A DNA stretch of 64,000 nucleotides from positions 16,371 through 80,370 of the forward strand of contig NZ_BAGN01000180.1 of NCBI RefSeq assembly GCF_000308835.1, written 5' to 3'. The notes below the pieces were generated by a model. It was given only the letters and a program-made list of their open reading frames with translations, did not search any database and was not told the origin of the DNA. The DNA comes from Nocardia vinacea NBRC 16497 (GTDB taxonomy: Bacteria > Actinomycetota > Actinomycetes > Mycobacteriales > Mycobacteriaceae). The translations under genes were made by a program, and so were the position numbers. The stretch's first letter is position 1. The number at the start of each line of letters is the position of its first letter. Shown here piece after piece: positions 1-11,600 of the stretch.

Positions 1-819
1 CGCGACCTCGGTATGCGGGGTGGCGCTGTCGGCCTGCTGCCGGATCTTCGCGACCATGGTCGATCCCGCCGCCAACTGCTGGTGGAACTGCGGCACCAGG
101 GATCGGATCGCTTCCAGGTCGGCGACTTCCACACCACCAGCGAAGGTAGTCGCGATGCCGATGCCGTTCCACAGGTCGGCATGCCTGCTCGGGTCGAACT
201 CCGCGATCCGCGACGCGACACCGTCGACCGAGCCGCCGCCGATGAACCAGAGTGCGCGCCCGATGCCCTGATCAGCAGCCCGTTTCAACGGTGCGGTATC
301 CCCCATCCAGGACGGGTACCGCTCGTCGACGTGCTGGCGGTCGATGTATTTCTCGGTTCGGAAGAAGGCGTTGTAGAAGCCGTATCCGTCGATAGCGAGC
401 CAGCGGTACACCGGATGCTTCGGAAAGACCTTCTTCCAAATCGGTTTCGGAATCTTGCCCATCGCCAGACCGACGCCGACATACATGGTCAGGTCGTGTT
501 TGGCCGCGGGTCCGGTGAACAGGTCCGCGGCGCGATGGCTGAACGGGGTGATCGAGTCGACGGCCGCGAGACCCGTTGCGGCGCCTTCGAATGCGAAGCC
601 CTGGTACTGCTCGGGCAGCTGTTGGATCTGCTCGATCAGCTCCGCGTTGTTCTTACTGCATACGGCGACGTGGATGCTGGTGGACAGGTGGGTGGCGACC
701 CGCTCCAGTTCGGCGGCGGTCGCCGGGCTCGGTGGCGCGAAGCCGGGCCGTTTCAGCGGTTCCTGCTCGATATTCGTGCCGAGCAGGGTGGAGCGAAGTG
801 GTCCGATCAGTGATGGCAT
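1..819 (-). CDS. DUF1702 family protein (3' end outside window)
   Basis: The reading frame is open from an ATG at 819 to the window edge, giving 273 residues without a stop; the C-terminus is missing. The N-terminus reads MPSLIGPLRSTLLGTNIEQE and is followed by a GFAFEGAATGLA segment, which I recognise as the family signature of DUF1702, a protein repeatedly encoded beside UnbV and UnbU in enediyne clusters. Its biochemical function is unknown. It starts 39 bp after the stop of the UnbU-like gene and is the last visible gene of the PKS operon. The family call rests on the motif and on the characteristic neighbours. Confidence 0.82.
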   Translation of the reverse strand, partial: MPSLIGPLRSTLLGTNIEQEPLKRPGFAPPSPATAAELERVATHLSTSIHVAVCSKNNAELIEQIQQLPEQYQGFAFEGAATGLAAVDSITPFSHRAADLFTGPAAKHDLTMYVGVGLAMGKIPKPIWKKVFPKHPVYRWLAIDGYGFYNAFFRTEKYIDRQHVDERYPSWMGDTAPLKRAADQGIGRALWFIGGGSVDGVASRIAEFDPSRHADLWNGIGIATTFAGGVEVADLEAIRSLVPQFHQQLAAGSTMVAKIRQQADSATPHTEVA

Positions 820-858
820 ACGACCTCGATTCTGTTGCGGTGGTGTTGGTTTCGGCTA

Positions 859-2265
859 TCAGGACCGCGCCGGTTCCTTCTCCGGTTCGACTTCCGCCGG
901 ATCGCCAGGCTCGACTGCCACCGGATCGCCCGAGTCAACTACCACCGGCTCACCCGACTCAACCGCCGCCGATTCATTCGACTCGACCGCCACCGGATCG
1001 CCGGACTCAACCGCCGCTGGATCGCCCGGCTCAACCGCCACCGATTCGCCAGGCTCAACTACCACCGCCTCACCCGACTCAACCGCCACCGGCTCTCCCG
1101 ACTCGACTGCCACCGGATCGCCAGGCTCGACCACCGCCGGATCGCCGGACTCAACTGCCACCAGCTCTCCGGACTCAACCGCCACCAGCTCTCCCGGCTC
1201 GGCTACCACCGGCTCGCCCGACTCAGATGTCGCCTCCTGGACGTCCACCACCACGACGGTCGCGCGATCGGCCAGCCACTCTCGAATATTCCGGCTCCAC
1301 CAGAACATTCCGCGACTCGCGCAGACGATCACCAGCGCGAAGAACAAGCCGAACGAGACGTGCAGGGCCATCAGCACGCCGTACAGCAGACCGACCGAGG
1401 CACCGAAGATGATCTGATCGCGCTTGGCGAACGGTGTCGTCGCCGGGTCGGTGATCATGTAGTTGGTGTAGAGCACGAAGGCGATACCGGTCATCGGCAG
1501 CAGTGCGGCGATGATCGAGATATTGCTGTCCAGCAGGCCGCGCACCACCGCCTGCAGTACGTATGCACCCAGCCAGGCCATGATCAGCGGTGTCTTCTTG
1601 GTCAGCTTGGCGTTGAGCATGGTGCCCGCGCCGAGCAGACCGAGCACGATCAGCGCGTCGGCCGGACCCGAGACGTTCTCGACGAAGTGATACGGACCGA
1701 CCACGGCGATCGTCGGGAAGACCAGCAGCGCGACCACGATCCCGAAGTTCGACGGGTTCATGAAGTGCTTGACCTTGCCGTTGACCTTGGCCCGCAGCAC
1801 CCATTTCGTGCCGACCGCGACCGTGATGCCGAACATGATCGGCAGGAATTGGTCTGCCGCGTACATCAGGAAGTTGAAGGCCACACCGGTGATATGCGCC
1901 GGCAGCAGGAACACGATCAGACCGCGAAGTCCGTTGCCCCGGTATCCCACCGGGCGGCGATAGGCCCATGCCGCCAGCGTTTCCAGGATCAACTCCACCG
2001 CGTACGCGGTGCCCGCACTGAGGAACGGCCACAGCCATGGCTGCTCGAATCCGAGCCACAGGAAGCCCAGAATATTGAAGAACGTCAGCGAGGCCGCGAA
2101 GTTGCGCAGCGCGAGATAGCGCGGATCACGTCCTTCGATATTGACGCCCAACCACTTTCGCCGCCAGGCCTGCGCCGGTGTCGGCTCGGGCGCGGGTGCG
2201 GAGCCGTTGGTACTTTCGACGACGGCTGTTCCGTTCGAATGTGTGCCGTTTCCTTGGACACTCAC
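859..2265 (-). CDS. RnfD/NqrB-like membrane protein (UnbU-type)
   Basis: This 468-residue polytopic membrane protein has about nine hydrophobic segments between residues 55 and 340. It carries an NYMITDPATTP motif near residue 290, typical of the RnfD/NqrB/UnbU family. Relatives in Rnf and Nqr complexes carry flavin and take part in electron transfer; the enediyne-cluster version is of unknown role. The GTG start overlaps the UnbV stop (GTGA) and has a GGGAGG ribosome site 7 nt upstream. The last ~115 residues are an acidic tail of 8-residue tandem repeats that I do not know from this family. No other Rnf subunits lie in the window, so a complete Rnf complex is not supported. Confidence 0.85.
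   Translation of the reverse strand: MSVQGNGTHSNGTAVVESTNGSAPAPEPTPAQAWRRKWLGVNIEGRDPRYLALRNFAASLTFFNILGFLWLGFEQPWLWPFLSAGTAYAVELILETLAAWAYRRPVGYRGNGLRGLIVFLLPAHITGVAFNFLMYAADQFLPIMFGITVAVGTKWVLRAKVNGKVKHFMNPSNFGIVVALLVFPTIAVVGPYHFVENVSGPADALIVLGLLGAGTMLNAKLTKKTPLIMAWLGAYVLQAVVRGLLDSNISIIAALLPMTGIAFVLYTNYMITDPATTPFAKRDQIIFGASVGLLYGVLMALHVSFGLFFALVIVCASRGMFWWSRNIREWLADRATVVVVDVQEATSESGEPVVAEPGELVAVESGELVAVESGDPAVVEPGDPVAVESGEPVAVESGEAVVVEPGESVAVEPGDPAAVESGDPVAVESNESAAVESGEPVVVDSGDPVAVEPGDPAEVEPEKEPARS
880..1215 (-). repeat. In-frame 24-bp tandem repeat encoding acidic octapeptides
   Basis: About 14 imperfect 24-bp units encode variants of [ED]-P-V-A-V-E-[SP]-G, such as DPVAVESG, EPVAVESG and ELVAVESG. 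They form the C-terminal tail of the UnbU-like protein. The repeats stay in frame and vary mostly between S/P and E/D, suggesting selection for an acidic, extended tail. Copy number probably varies between strains. Confidence 0.9.
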
Positions 2266-4271
2266 TGGTGCACCTCCCGGGCATCGGAGTCGAGAACGAG
2301 GGTGTGTTGCCCCGGTTGCAGCTGCAGCTGCTGGGTGTGCACGGCGCCACGGTTATCGCGCCACGCGAGTTGTACCGACAGCGCGGTAGCGGAATCGATA
2401 TCGCCGAGTCCGACGTGGATATCGGTGGACCGCTTACCGGCGTGCCCACTGCCGCCATCGACCTGTGCCACATGGGTTTTGCCGTCCGGCATCGTCACGG
2501 TGACTTCGGCGCCGAGAGCCGGAGACCCGAGTACCGGCTTGCCTGCGACCGATGTCTCACCGGCGGCAGCGGTAGTCGGTGGGGTCAACAATCGCAGGCC
2601 GAGGTACTGCCCGGGATGCGGTGCGTCGTTGCGGTAGAAGACCGGCGCTTCCCACTGCCTGGCGACCGCGAAGCTGAGGTTGCCGGTTCCGGTCGAGTCA
2701 CCGACCGCGATGCCGCGGGTGGGTGTCGCCGCGAAGGTGTCCAGGGCGGGTGAGATATTGGTGAACTTGCCGCTGTCGTCCTGGGCGAAGAAACCGATCC
2801 GGTTATTGCCCGCCAGGTCGGATTCCTCGGTGAACTTCGGCCAGGCCCACGGGTACTTGCTGAAGTCGTCGTTCATCGTGGCCATTTCCTGCACCTGCGG
2901 CCAGCGCGTGCTCGAACCCTTGAACATGCCGTTGGTCTGCACGATCTGCGGTCGGCCGCTGTTGTCGAAGTCGGCGACCTTGGTATCCCAGCACCAGCCG
3001 TCCCAGGCGATGCCCTTCTCCACGGCCCGGTTCCGGAACGGGGCAATACCCGACTCCAGTTGCGCCGCAGCTTGTTTCGGATCGGCTGCGGTGTTGTAGA
3101 AGGCGAGGTTGGCTTCGACGATGCCCCACCGCTGCGCGATATTGCTGACGAACAGATCGGGCATGCCGTCGCCGTCGAGATCGGCGAAGTCCGCGCCCAT
3201 CCCCTTGAACGAATCATGGCCGAGCACAAAGGACTTCGGATCGGTCGGGCCGCGCTCACCTTCGGCCAGGCCGAAGCTGATGTGTCCCGGTGTCGACTTG
3301 TTCACGAACAGGCGATCCGGGCCCATATCGTTGGCGACATACAGCTCGGGCAGTTGGTCGCCGGTGAGGTCCTGGGTCGCCGATGCCAGCGTCCAGCCGT
3401 TCGCCTTCCCCTCCGGGAGCGCATCGACCACCTCGCGGTACACCGCGGTCGGCTCGGCGCCGCCGGTGCTCCGCTGGAAGGTGAGGATGCGGTCGGTCCC
3501 GGCATTGGTCGCTTTGGAGAACGATTCGTTCAGGGTCAGGCTGTGCTGACCGTCCGGACCGATGAAATCGCTGTCCGGGAAATAGTTTCCGAGGTAGATG
3601 TCCGGGTTGCCGTCACCGTCGAAGTCGGCGACGGAGGCGGCCAGGGTGAACCAGCGCGCGCCCTGATAGCTGCCGTCCTCGGTAGCGGGCGGCTCCACCA
3701 TTTCCACCGGCCGGAATGCCTTGTTGTCCAGATGCTTGGCACCCGCGCGCGGCAGGTACAGGATCGGGGCGCGGCCGCCGTAGTACACCATCAGACCGAT
3801 GCGGCCCGAATGGTCGAAATCGCCTGGGACGCAGCCGGTCGGGGCCATCCGGTCGTCGGTCGGCAGCGGGGCCGGATCGAGTACGAACGCCGCGTAGCGG
3901 CTGGTGTCGCTGTCCGGTGTGGGCGTCACGATCACCGTATCGGATCGGGAATCGACCAGGCACAGATCATCGGCGCGGCCGTTGCCGTCGATATCGTTGA
4001 TCGCCGCCGCGGAGTTGACCGAGGACATCCAGGCGACGACGTGCTCGTACCGTGGCTCGATATGCCGGATCTTGTGCTCGGGCAAGCCGGGTGGCAGCGC
4101 GATCGGCATCTCGGTGAAATGGAACCGGCTCGCCAGCGGACTGTTCGGATCGGTCTCGACCGGGGCGATCATGGCCGAGTGGGCCGGTACGAACAGCACC
4201 GCCATCAGCGTAAGTGATGCCAACGGCACCAACGCTTTTCGCAACAGAGAAGAACTGACCGGCAATTTCAC
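2262..4271 (-). CDS. Secreted FG-GAP/VCBS-repeat protein with ASPIC/UnbV domain (CRTAC1 family)
   Basis: This 669-residue protein begins with a signal peptide (basic N-terminus, hydrophobic core, AHSA cleavage region near residue 33). Several calcium-loop-like FG-GAP/VCBS motifs follow: DIDGNGRADD, DFDHSGRIG, DFDGDGNPDIY, DLDGDGMPDLF and DFDNSGRPQ. The last ~100 residues (LGAEVTVTMPDGKTHVAQVD onward) fit the ASPIC/UnbV domain. It is probably an extracytoplasmic beta-propeller; the family's function is unknown. The GTG start overlaps the stop of the aminotransferase-like gene by 4 nt, and its own stop overlaps the next gene by 4 nt, so the operon is translationally coupled. UnbV homologues are accessory proteins of enediyne clusters. 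Confidence 0.9.
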   Translation of the reverse strand: MKLPVSSSLLRKALVPLASLTLMAVLFVPAHSAMIAPVETDPNSPLASRFHFTEMPIALPPGLPEHKIRHIEPRYEHVVAWMSSVNSAAAINDIDGNGRADDLCLVDSRSDTVIVTPTPDSDTSRYAAFVLDPAPLPTDDRMAPTGCVPGDFDHSGRIGLMVYYGGRAPILYLPRAGAKHLDNKAFRPVEMVEPPATEDGSYQGARWFTLAASVADFDGDGNPDIYLGNYFPDSDFIGPDGQHSLTLNESFSKATNAGTDRILTFQRSTGGAEPTAVYREVVDALPEGKANGWTLASATQDLTGDQLPELYVANDMGPDRLFVNKSTPGHISFGLAEGERGPTDPKSFVLGHDSFKGMGADFADLDGDGMPDLFVSNIAQRWGIVEANLAFYNTAADPKQAAAQLESGIAPFRNRAVEKGIAWDGWCWDTKVADFDNSGRPQIVQTNGMFKGSSTRWPQVQEMATMNDDFSKYPWAWPKFTEESDLAGNNRIGFFAQDDSGKFTNISPALDTFAATPTRGIAVGDSTGTGNLSFAVARQWEAPVFYRNDAPHPGQYLGLRLLTPPTTAAAGETSVAGKPVLGSPALGAEVTVTMPDGKTHVAQVDGGSGHAGKRSTDIHVGLGDIDSATALSVQLAWRDNRGAVHTQQLQLQPGQHTLVLDSDAREVHQ

Positions 4272-5662
4272 GAGTGGTGACTCTCTTCCGTGGTGAGACC
4301 GTCGAACACGGCACGCAGGGTGTCCAACGCATGATCGAGCTGCGCCTCGGTATGACGGCAGTTGATGAAGAACCGCAAGCGCGCCTCGCCCTCGGGGACC
4401 ACCGGATGCCCGATGGCATTGGCCATCACATTGCGCTCCAGCAGTTCCATCGAGGCGCGCACCGCGGGTTCGTTCGCGCCGGTGATGATCGGGGTAATGG
4501 GTGTGGCCTGGCCATTACCGGTGTCGAAGCCGAGTTCGCGGGCCCGGCGGTGGAAGTACTCGGCGTTGTGCCGCAGTGCCGCGACGCGTTGCGGCTCGTC
4601 GTGCAGCACGGCCAGACCCTCCAGTGCGGCCGCCGCCGCGGACGGCGCGGGTGAGGCCGTGTACATGCTCAGGCCAGCGGCGGAGTATTTGAACCCTTCG
4701 ACGAGTTCGCGATTGGCCGCCAGGTATCCGCCGACGCTGCCGAGCGCCTTCGACAGCGTGCCCATCCAGACATCGACGGCATCGCCGGGCAGATCGAACA
4801 GCTCGCGCGCGCCGAGCCCGCGCGCGCCGAGGACACCGAACGAATGCGCCTCGTCGATCATGATCGAGCAGTCGTATTTTCTTGCCACTTCGATGATTTC
4901 GGGCAGCCGGACCACATCGCCGTCCATGCTGTACACACCCTCGATCAGCACGAGGGCCCGATCGAAGCTGCGCCGCGACATCGCCAGAATCGCGTCCAGC
5001 GATTCGGGATCGTTGTGCCGGAAGGTGACTCGTTTGCAGCCCGCCCATTCGGTGCCGGAGACGATGCTGTTGTGGATCAGCGAGTCGCAGACCGCGATAT
5101 CGCGCTTCCCGAGCAGGAAGGCGACCGCCGCCGCATTGGTGAGGAAGCCGCTGGCCGTCACGATGGCAGCCTCGGTGTCGTAGATTCGCGCGAGCTCGCG
5201 TTCCAACTCGCCGTAGAGCGGTAACTCCCCAGCGACCATCCGAACCGCGGCCGCGGACGTCCCGTAGCGGCCGATCGCGGCAATGGCGGCGGCATGCACG
5301 CGCGGCTCGGCGGCCAGGTCCAGATAGCCGAAACTGCTGAAGTTCAGCATGTCCCGGTCCGCGAAGCTGGTCACCGCCCCGCTGATGCCGTCGTGCGGCA
5401 GGTAGTAGGGATTGAGCACACCGGCCTCGCGCGTCCAGGCATCGAAGGCGGTGAATTTCTCGTTGGCCTCGAGCACACCCGGATGATCGCGGAAGGAGGT
5501 CTGCAGGCTCGGGCCGCGAGCGGCCCGCACATCGGCCGCACCGCGTTCGGGTCCCGGCGCCGTCGTGGTGCCTGCACGATTGGTGCCGGCACCATTGCCC
5601 GCATCGTGCTTGGCTATCAGGGCACGGGCGAGCGCACGGGGATCGATGCTCTCAGTTGTCAT
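4268..5662 (-). CDS. Alpha-oxoamine synthase-like PLP enzyme
   Basis: This 464-residue fold-type I PLP enzyme belongs to the family of serine palmitoyltransferase, KBL and BioF. These enzymes condense an amino acid with an acyl thioester, losing CO2, to give an alpha-amino ketone. Visible are the IMIDEAHSFGVLG motif (PLP-ring Asp and His) and the Schiff-base lysine in GTLSKALGSVGGY. The first ~70 residues are a Gly/Ala-rich extension. The ATG overlaps the PKS stop as ATGA. Because the PKS has no thioesterase, the likely role (inference) is to off-load the ACP-bound chain onto an amino acid. The amino acid substrate cannot be read from the sequence. Confidence 0.88.
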   Translation of the reverse strand: MTTESIDPRALARALIAKHDAGNGAGTNRAGTTTAPGPERGAADVRAARGPSLQTSFRDHPGVLEANEKFTAFDAWTREAGVLNPYYLPHDGISGAVTSFADRDMLNFSSFGYLDLAAEPRVHAAAIAAIGRYGTSAAAVRMVAGELPLYGELERELARIYDTEAAIVTASGFLTNAAAVAFLLGKRDIAVCDSLIHNSIVSGTEWAGCKRVTFRHNDPESLDAILAMSRRSFDRALVLIEGVYSMDGDVVRLPEIIEVARKYDCSIMIDEAHSFGVLGARGLGARELFDLPGDAVDVWMGTLSKALGSVGGYLAANRELVEGFKYSAAGLSMYTASPAPSAAAAALEGLAVLHDEPQRVAALRHNAEYFHRRARELGFDTGNGQATPITPIITGANEPAVRASMELLERNVMANAIGHPVVPEGEARLRFFINCRHTEAQLDHALDTLRAVFDGLTTEESHHS

Positions 5663-8600
5663 GCAGTAGTCCTCACGCTGCTGTCATTGGTGGTACCTGC
5701 TTCTTCGTGCGCGATTTGAGCGGCGATCTTGACGCCGAGGCCCGCGAGCGAGAGTCCGGCCCCGATCGAGAGGACCGACATCTTGACGCCGAGGCTTTTC
5801 ACGACGCGCGCACCGAATTCCATGGCCATCAGCGAATCCAGCCCCAGCTCCATGGTCGGAGTCGCCAGATCCACGGTGTCCGCGTCGACGCCGAGTACGA
5901 CCGCGAGTTGTTCGGCGAGCAGGCAGGCGACCACCTCGCCGCGGAATTCCGGATCGAGCGCCAGGATTTCGGCGCGCAGTGCGCTCGTGCCCGCCGCGCC
6001 GCCACCCGCGGCAGTGACCAGTTCGACGAACCGCGGCGCGCGCGCCGACGAGCGGTGCGCGAGTGCCCACTGCGCCCAGTCGATGTCGAGCAGGGCGAGC
6101 TGGGTGATGTCGAAGCGCAGACATTCCCGCAGCAGCAAGGTCGCGAAATCCATATCCAGCGAGCCGTATCCGGTCATCTCGGCATAGCGGGACACCGCGC
6201 GGGAGTCGGCCATACCGCCGTCGCCGCGCATGAATCCCCAATCCACCGACAGTGCGGGCCTGCCCTGTGCGCGTCGCGCCCAGGCGAGTGCGTCGAGCGC
6301 GGAATTGGCTGACGCATAACCCAATTGGGGTGAGAGCCCGGCGATCCCGCTGGCCGAGGAGTACAGCACGAACAGATCGAGCTCGACGCCCGCGGCGGTG
6401 GTGGCCCGATCGAGATTGGTCGCGCCGATCACCTTCGGATCGAAGATCTCGCGCAGCGACTCGGCAGTGACCTCGGGAATCTCGGTGTTGTTGACCACGC
6501 CCGCGGCATGGATGACACCGCGCAGCGGCGCACCACCGGCCTGGATGCGCGCGACGAGATCGGCGACCGCGTCGTAGTCGGCGACATCGACGCGCTCCTC
6601 GCGTACGTCGACACCCTCGTTCGCGAACCGCGCCAACTGTTCTCGCGCCGCATCGGTGGACGCGCCACTGCGACCGACAAGCACCAGGTGACGGACTCCG
6701 GCACGCACCAGCTGACGTGCGGTGGCCAGACCGAAGGCCCCGAACCCGCCGGTCACCAGATAGCTTGCGGCGGGATCGAATTCGAATTCGCCCGGGATGT
6801 GGCGTACCGCCGGATGTGCTTCGCGCAGATCGAGCACGACCCGGCCGATCTGGGCCGAGCGCGCCACCGTTTCGAATGCCGAGGTCAGCTGGTCGAGTGC
6901 GAACGGCGTGTTCGGCAATGCGGTGTACTCGCCGTGGTACATCGCGTTCACCACCCGCCGGGCCGCCCGGCGGACCTGCGCGGGTCGCCGGGCCAGGATG
7001 CGGTCGATGTCGACGGCGAAGAATGCCAGATTCCGGTCGAAGGGACGCAGGTCGATGGTGCCCGAGCCGTAGATGTCGGCCTTGCCGATATCCACGATGC
7101 GGCCGAATTCGCCCGCGACCCGGAAGTTCTGCTGCAGGATCTCGCCGGGCGCGGAACTGTAGACGACATCGACGCCGGCACCGTCGGTCAAGCGCAGCAC
7201 CTCGTCGACGAAGCCGATGGACCGGGAACCGAGCACCTCGTGTGCGCCGAGCGCCCGCACCTGGGCGCGCCGCTGCTCGGTACCGGCGGTGGCGATCACT
7301 CGCGCCCCCATCCGCAGTGCGACCTGAACGGCGGCCATACCCATACCGCCCGCCGCGCCGTGGATCAGCACGGTTTCGCCCGGCTGCACCCGCGCCAGTT
7401 CGCCGAGCCCGATTTCGGCGGTGAACAGCGGCATTACCGAGGTGCAGTGCAGCGGATCGAAGGTACCGGGCGGGAAGATATCCATCCGGGTGGTCGCGCC
7501 GGTGTCGGGCCGGATCGTCACATAGCGCTGCACGATTCCTGGTGCCACGACCGAAATCTCGTCTCCCGGTGCGATATCGGTGATATTGCTGCCGACCCGG
7601 GTCACGACGCCATAACCGTCCATGCCGATCTCGGTGCCGAAAAACGTTCCGTCCAGCTCCTTTTCGGTGAGCACACCCAGCACCTTGAGGGTGTCCTTGT
7701 AGTTCAGGCCGACCGCCTGCATTCGGATCTCGACCTCGTCCGGTCCCGGCGCGACCCGATCGCAAGTGCGCAGTGCGAGTTCCGGCAGCAGACGCGAGCG
7801 TGGGATATCGAGCCGGAAGGACTGTTCGGGATCGATGAGCGGCCGTGGCACATCCCATCCGGCCAGCCGATCGGTGAGGGTCTGTCGCCAACGGATCGTC
7901 CAGCGCGCGCTCGCACGCAGCGCCACCTCGTCGATGGTGGTGTCGGTGTAGATCTGCTCGAGGATGTCGGCCGCCGCGGAGGCGGGTTCGGTATCCACCA
8001 GCCGCCACTGTCCGGCCGGAAGTTCGTTGAGCAGTTCCCGGCGCGCGCCGGTCAGCACCGAATGCTCGAGCCGGGCGAACCGGTCGATCGGCAGGCACAA
8101 CGCATGTTCGGTGACCACGACGGCGTGAACCACGAGGGGCAGCTCATCGGACAGCAGGGCCTTGATCGCCTGGGCGACCTGTGCGAGCCCGTACACATTG
8201 CGCATGCCGTCGAGTTCGGACCCGGCGACGGCGACGACCCGCAGGCGCTCGACCTCGGGCCGGGAATGCGCGGTGCGCAGCAGATCGAGCAGCTGTTCGC
8301 TGTCGGCCGCCGAGGCATGCTCGCCCACCGTCACCACTTCGGCCCGGATCCGCACATTGGCGATTTCCTTGGCCCGCTGGGAGATTTCCGCGCCGAGGTT
8401 GACCACGAGCAGGAACTCCTCGGCACCGGGCAGGTCATGCATCGCCGGTTCCGCGGAGTCCGTCACGATCTCCCACACCGGCTCGTAGAACAGCCCGTCG
8501 AGCTGTTCGGAGAGCGCCGACTGCGGTGTGAGAGTGCGGAACCGCACCCCCGACATGGCCAGTGCGACGTCGCCGCTCGCGGACGCGATGCGGATATCGG

Positions 8601-11600
8601 CGCGCAGCGGATTACCGGGTACACGGGTGAGGACCACGAACGGATCGACCGGAATCGGTCCACTCCAACGGATCCCGGCGATCGCGGCAGGCACGACCAC
8701 CTCGGCATCTGTTCCGGAATTCGCCTGTGTCGCAGCCGTTCTCGCGTACAGCGCGGCAAAGCACTGTAGGGCTGAATCGACTATCGCCGGGTGGGCGAGA
8801 TGCCGCTGCCCGCTCGTCGCAGACGAATCGAGCTGTGCGACGACGCTATCCGTCCCCACCCAGACCCGGCTCAGCAGCCGGAAGGCCGGGCCGTAGCGGA
8901 GTCCGTACTCGGCCATGCTCTCGTAGAGCTCCTCGACCGCGACCTCCACCGAGTCCGCGGGCGGCGCGATGGCGACGGTGGTGGCGTCGACGTCCGCCTC
9001 GATGAGACGGCCGTGGGCATTGAGTGTCCACCCCCCACCATCTGCGGGCCGGGACTGGATGGTGAACCGGCGGGTGCTCTCCTCCACGCCGATCCGCACT
9101 ACCGGCACATCGTGCTCGTCGACGACCAGCGGGCTGATGAATTCGACGGATTCGAGCCCGAACGATTCCCGGCCGGTGCGTCGCGCGATGGCGCTCATGG
9201 CGGCATCCAGGTAGGCCGCACCCGGCAGCACCACGGCACCGGCCACGACGTGATCGCGCAGCCACGGCAGATTCGAAACCGACAGTTGGACTTCCCATTC
9301 CGTGGCCACCGAGGCAGTGCGATCGCCGAGCATCGCATATCCGTTCGGGGTGCCGATCCGATCCAGCTCCGTTTCCGGCTCCTGGGTCCACACGAACCGC
9401 CGCTGCCACGGATAGTGCGGCAGGTCGACGTGCCCGGCACCCGGATCGATCGCACCGGGCAGGCGGTCACCGTCCAGTGCGCCCGCCCGGTACAACTCGC
9501 CGATCGCGGTCAGGATGTTCTCGCCGTCGTCGCCGCCGCGCGTCAGCGTGCTGATGGCGGCACCGGTAATACCTTGTTGCACAAGGATTTCCCGAATACT
9601 GCCGCTCAACACAGGGTGCGGGCCGACTTCCAGGAAGACCCGATGTCCGGCATCGAGCAGTTCACCGATCGCGTCCGCGAACCGGACCTGATCGCGGACA
9701 TTGCGGGCCCAGTACTGCGGACCCCAATCCTGTTGCGTCGCTTGCGTACCGGTGACCGTCGAGTAGGCGGGAACGGTGGTACCCCTCGGTGCGAGCGTCG
9801 CCAGTGCGGTGCGCAGATCATCGAGGATCGAATCCATCAGATGGCTGTGGTAGGGGACTTCGACACGCAGCGCCTTGGCGAAAACGCCTTCGGCGGTGAG
9901 ATATTCGCCGAGGTCCGCCAGTACCTGACTGTCCCCGGCCAAGGTGACCGCCGACGGGCTGTTCACCGCGGCAACGCACACAGCGTCGAGGTCCGACAGC
10001 AATTCACGCGCCTCGGCCTCGGTCAGCCCGACCGCCAGCATGCCACCGGTCCCCGCCGTGGTGGCCTGCAAGCGGGACCGGTGATAACTGACCGTGACGG
10101 CCTCGGTCAGCGATAGCGCACCGGATATGTACGCCGCGGTCACCTCGCCGACGCTGTGTCCCACCGTGACGGCGGGTCGAATGCCGAACTCGGCGAGTTC
10201 CGCCGTCAGCGCGGCCTGGAGCAGGAAGTTGGCCGGCTGTGCGATCTCGGTTAGCGCGATCCGGGAGTCCGCCTCGTCGCGGCCCATCTGCTCGAGGATC
10301 GACCAGCCGGCGAGTTCGGTGAATTCCCTATCGATTTCGCGCGCCAGTTCGGCTCCTGGGCCTTCGCCCGCGAGCAGGGCACGGCCCATAGCCCACCACT
10401 GCGGCCCCATACCGCTGAAGACGAAAACCGGGTCGGTGTGGCCCTCCGCGATGGCACGGGCGGGCGGTTGACCACCGCCAGCGGCGAATTCCGCCAGTTG
10501 GGAACGCAATTCGCCGGAATTGCGGCAGCGGAAGGCGGTTCGCAACGGGTGATGGGCGCGGCGCACCCAGGCCGCCTCGGTCAGGGTGTCGAGCGGTTCG
10601 GTGTCGGCCGCAGCCAACAGCCCTGCGGCGAGTGTGCGCAGCGCCGATTCGCTGCGCGCCGATAGCGGCAAGATCGGCAGCCGCACTGCCGTTGTGCCAG
10701 AACGGGTTTCGACTGCGGCAGGCGCAGGGCCGATGAGCGCATGCGCGTTGGTGCCGCCGTAGCCGAAGCTGTTGACCGCCACCAGCGGCCGGACCAGCGG
10801 TTCGGCCGCCATCGGCACCCGCAGCCGCAGTTCGTCGAACGGGATCTCGGGATTGAGCTGATCCAGCCGGGCCTGCGGCGCGATCGTCCGATGATGAACG
10901 GTCAACGCCGCCTTGATGACTCCGGCGACGCCCGCCGCCGCCTCGGTGTGACCGATATTGTTCTTGACCGACCCGACCGGCAGCGGCTCGGTCCGGCCGT
11001 CGATTGCGCCGTACACCTTGCCGAGGGCCGTCATCTCCGCCGGATCGCCGACCGGTGTCCCGGTGCCGTGCGCCTCGACATAGCCGATCTCATGCGGTGC
11101 GATGCCCGCGCTGGTGTGCACGCGCCGGGCAAGTTCTTCCTGTGCAACGGGATTCGGGACCGGAATGGCCAAGGTGCGGCCGTCCTGATTCACGCCGCTG
11201 CCGCGGACCACCGCATAGATGCGGTCACCGTCGCGTACCGCGGCTTCGAGCGGCTTGAGGATCACCACACCCGCACCCTCGCCACGGCCGTAGCCGTCGG
11301 CGGCGGCGTCGAACGATTTGCAGCGACCGTCCACGGACAGGAATCGGCCCTTGCACATGGAGATGAAGGTTTCCGGCTGCAGCATCGCATTGGCGCCGCC
11401 GACGATGGCGGAGTCGCATTCGCCGAGCGCCAGTGATCGGACGGCCTGATGCAGTGCCACCAGCGACGACGAGCAGGCGGTGTCGATGGTCATGGCCGGG
11501 CCGTGCAGGTCGAGCAGGAAGGCGATGCGCGCCGAGAGCAGGGTGTGCGACGAGCTCGTCGGGGTGTGGCTGTTGATCGCGGAGCGGACCACGTTGCGGC

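Noticed and set aside
880..1230. CRISPR-like regularly spaced repeats
   Set aside because: The 24-bp units are contiguous with no spacers, stay in frame in a coding region and no cas genes are present.
455..1417. Ser/Thr-Gly-Ser-Pro repeat protein on the plus strand
   Set aside because: It is the antisense reading of the octapeptide repeat tail of the UnbU-like gene and has no ribosome site.
6508..8769. 753-codon plus-strand frame inside the PKS gene
   Set aside because: It is opposite to the ER/KR coding strand, which shows all catalytic motifs.
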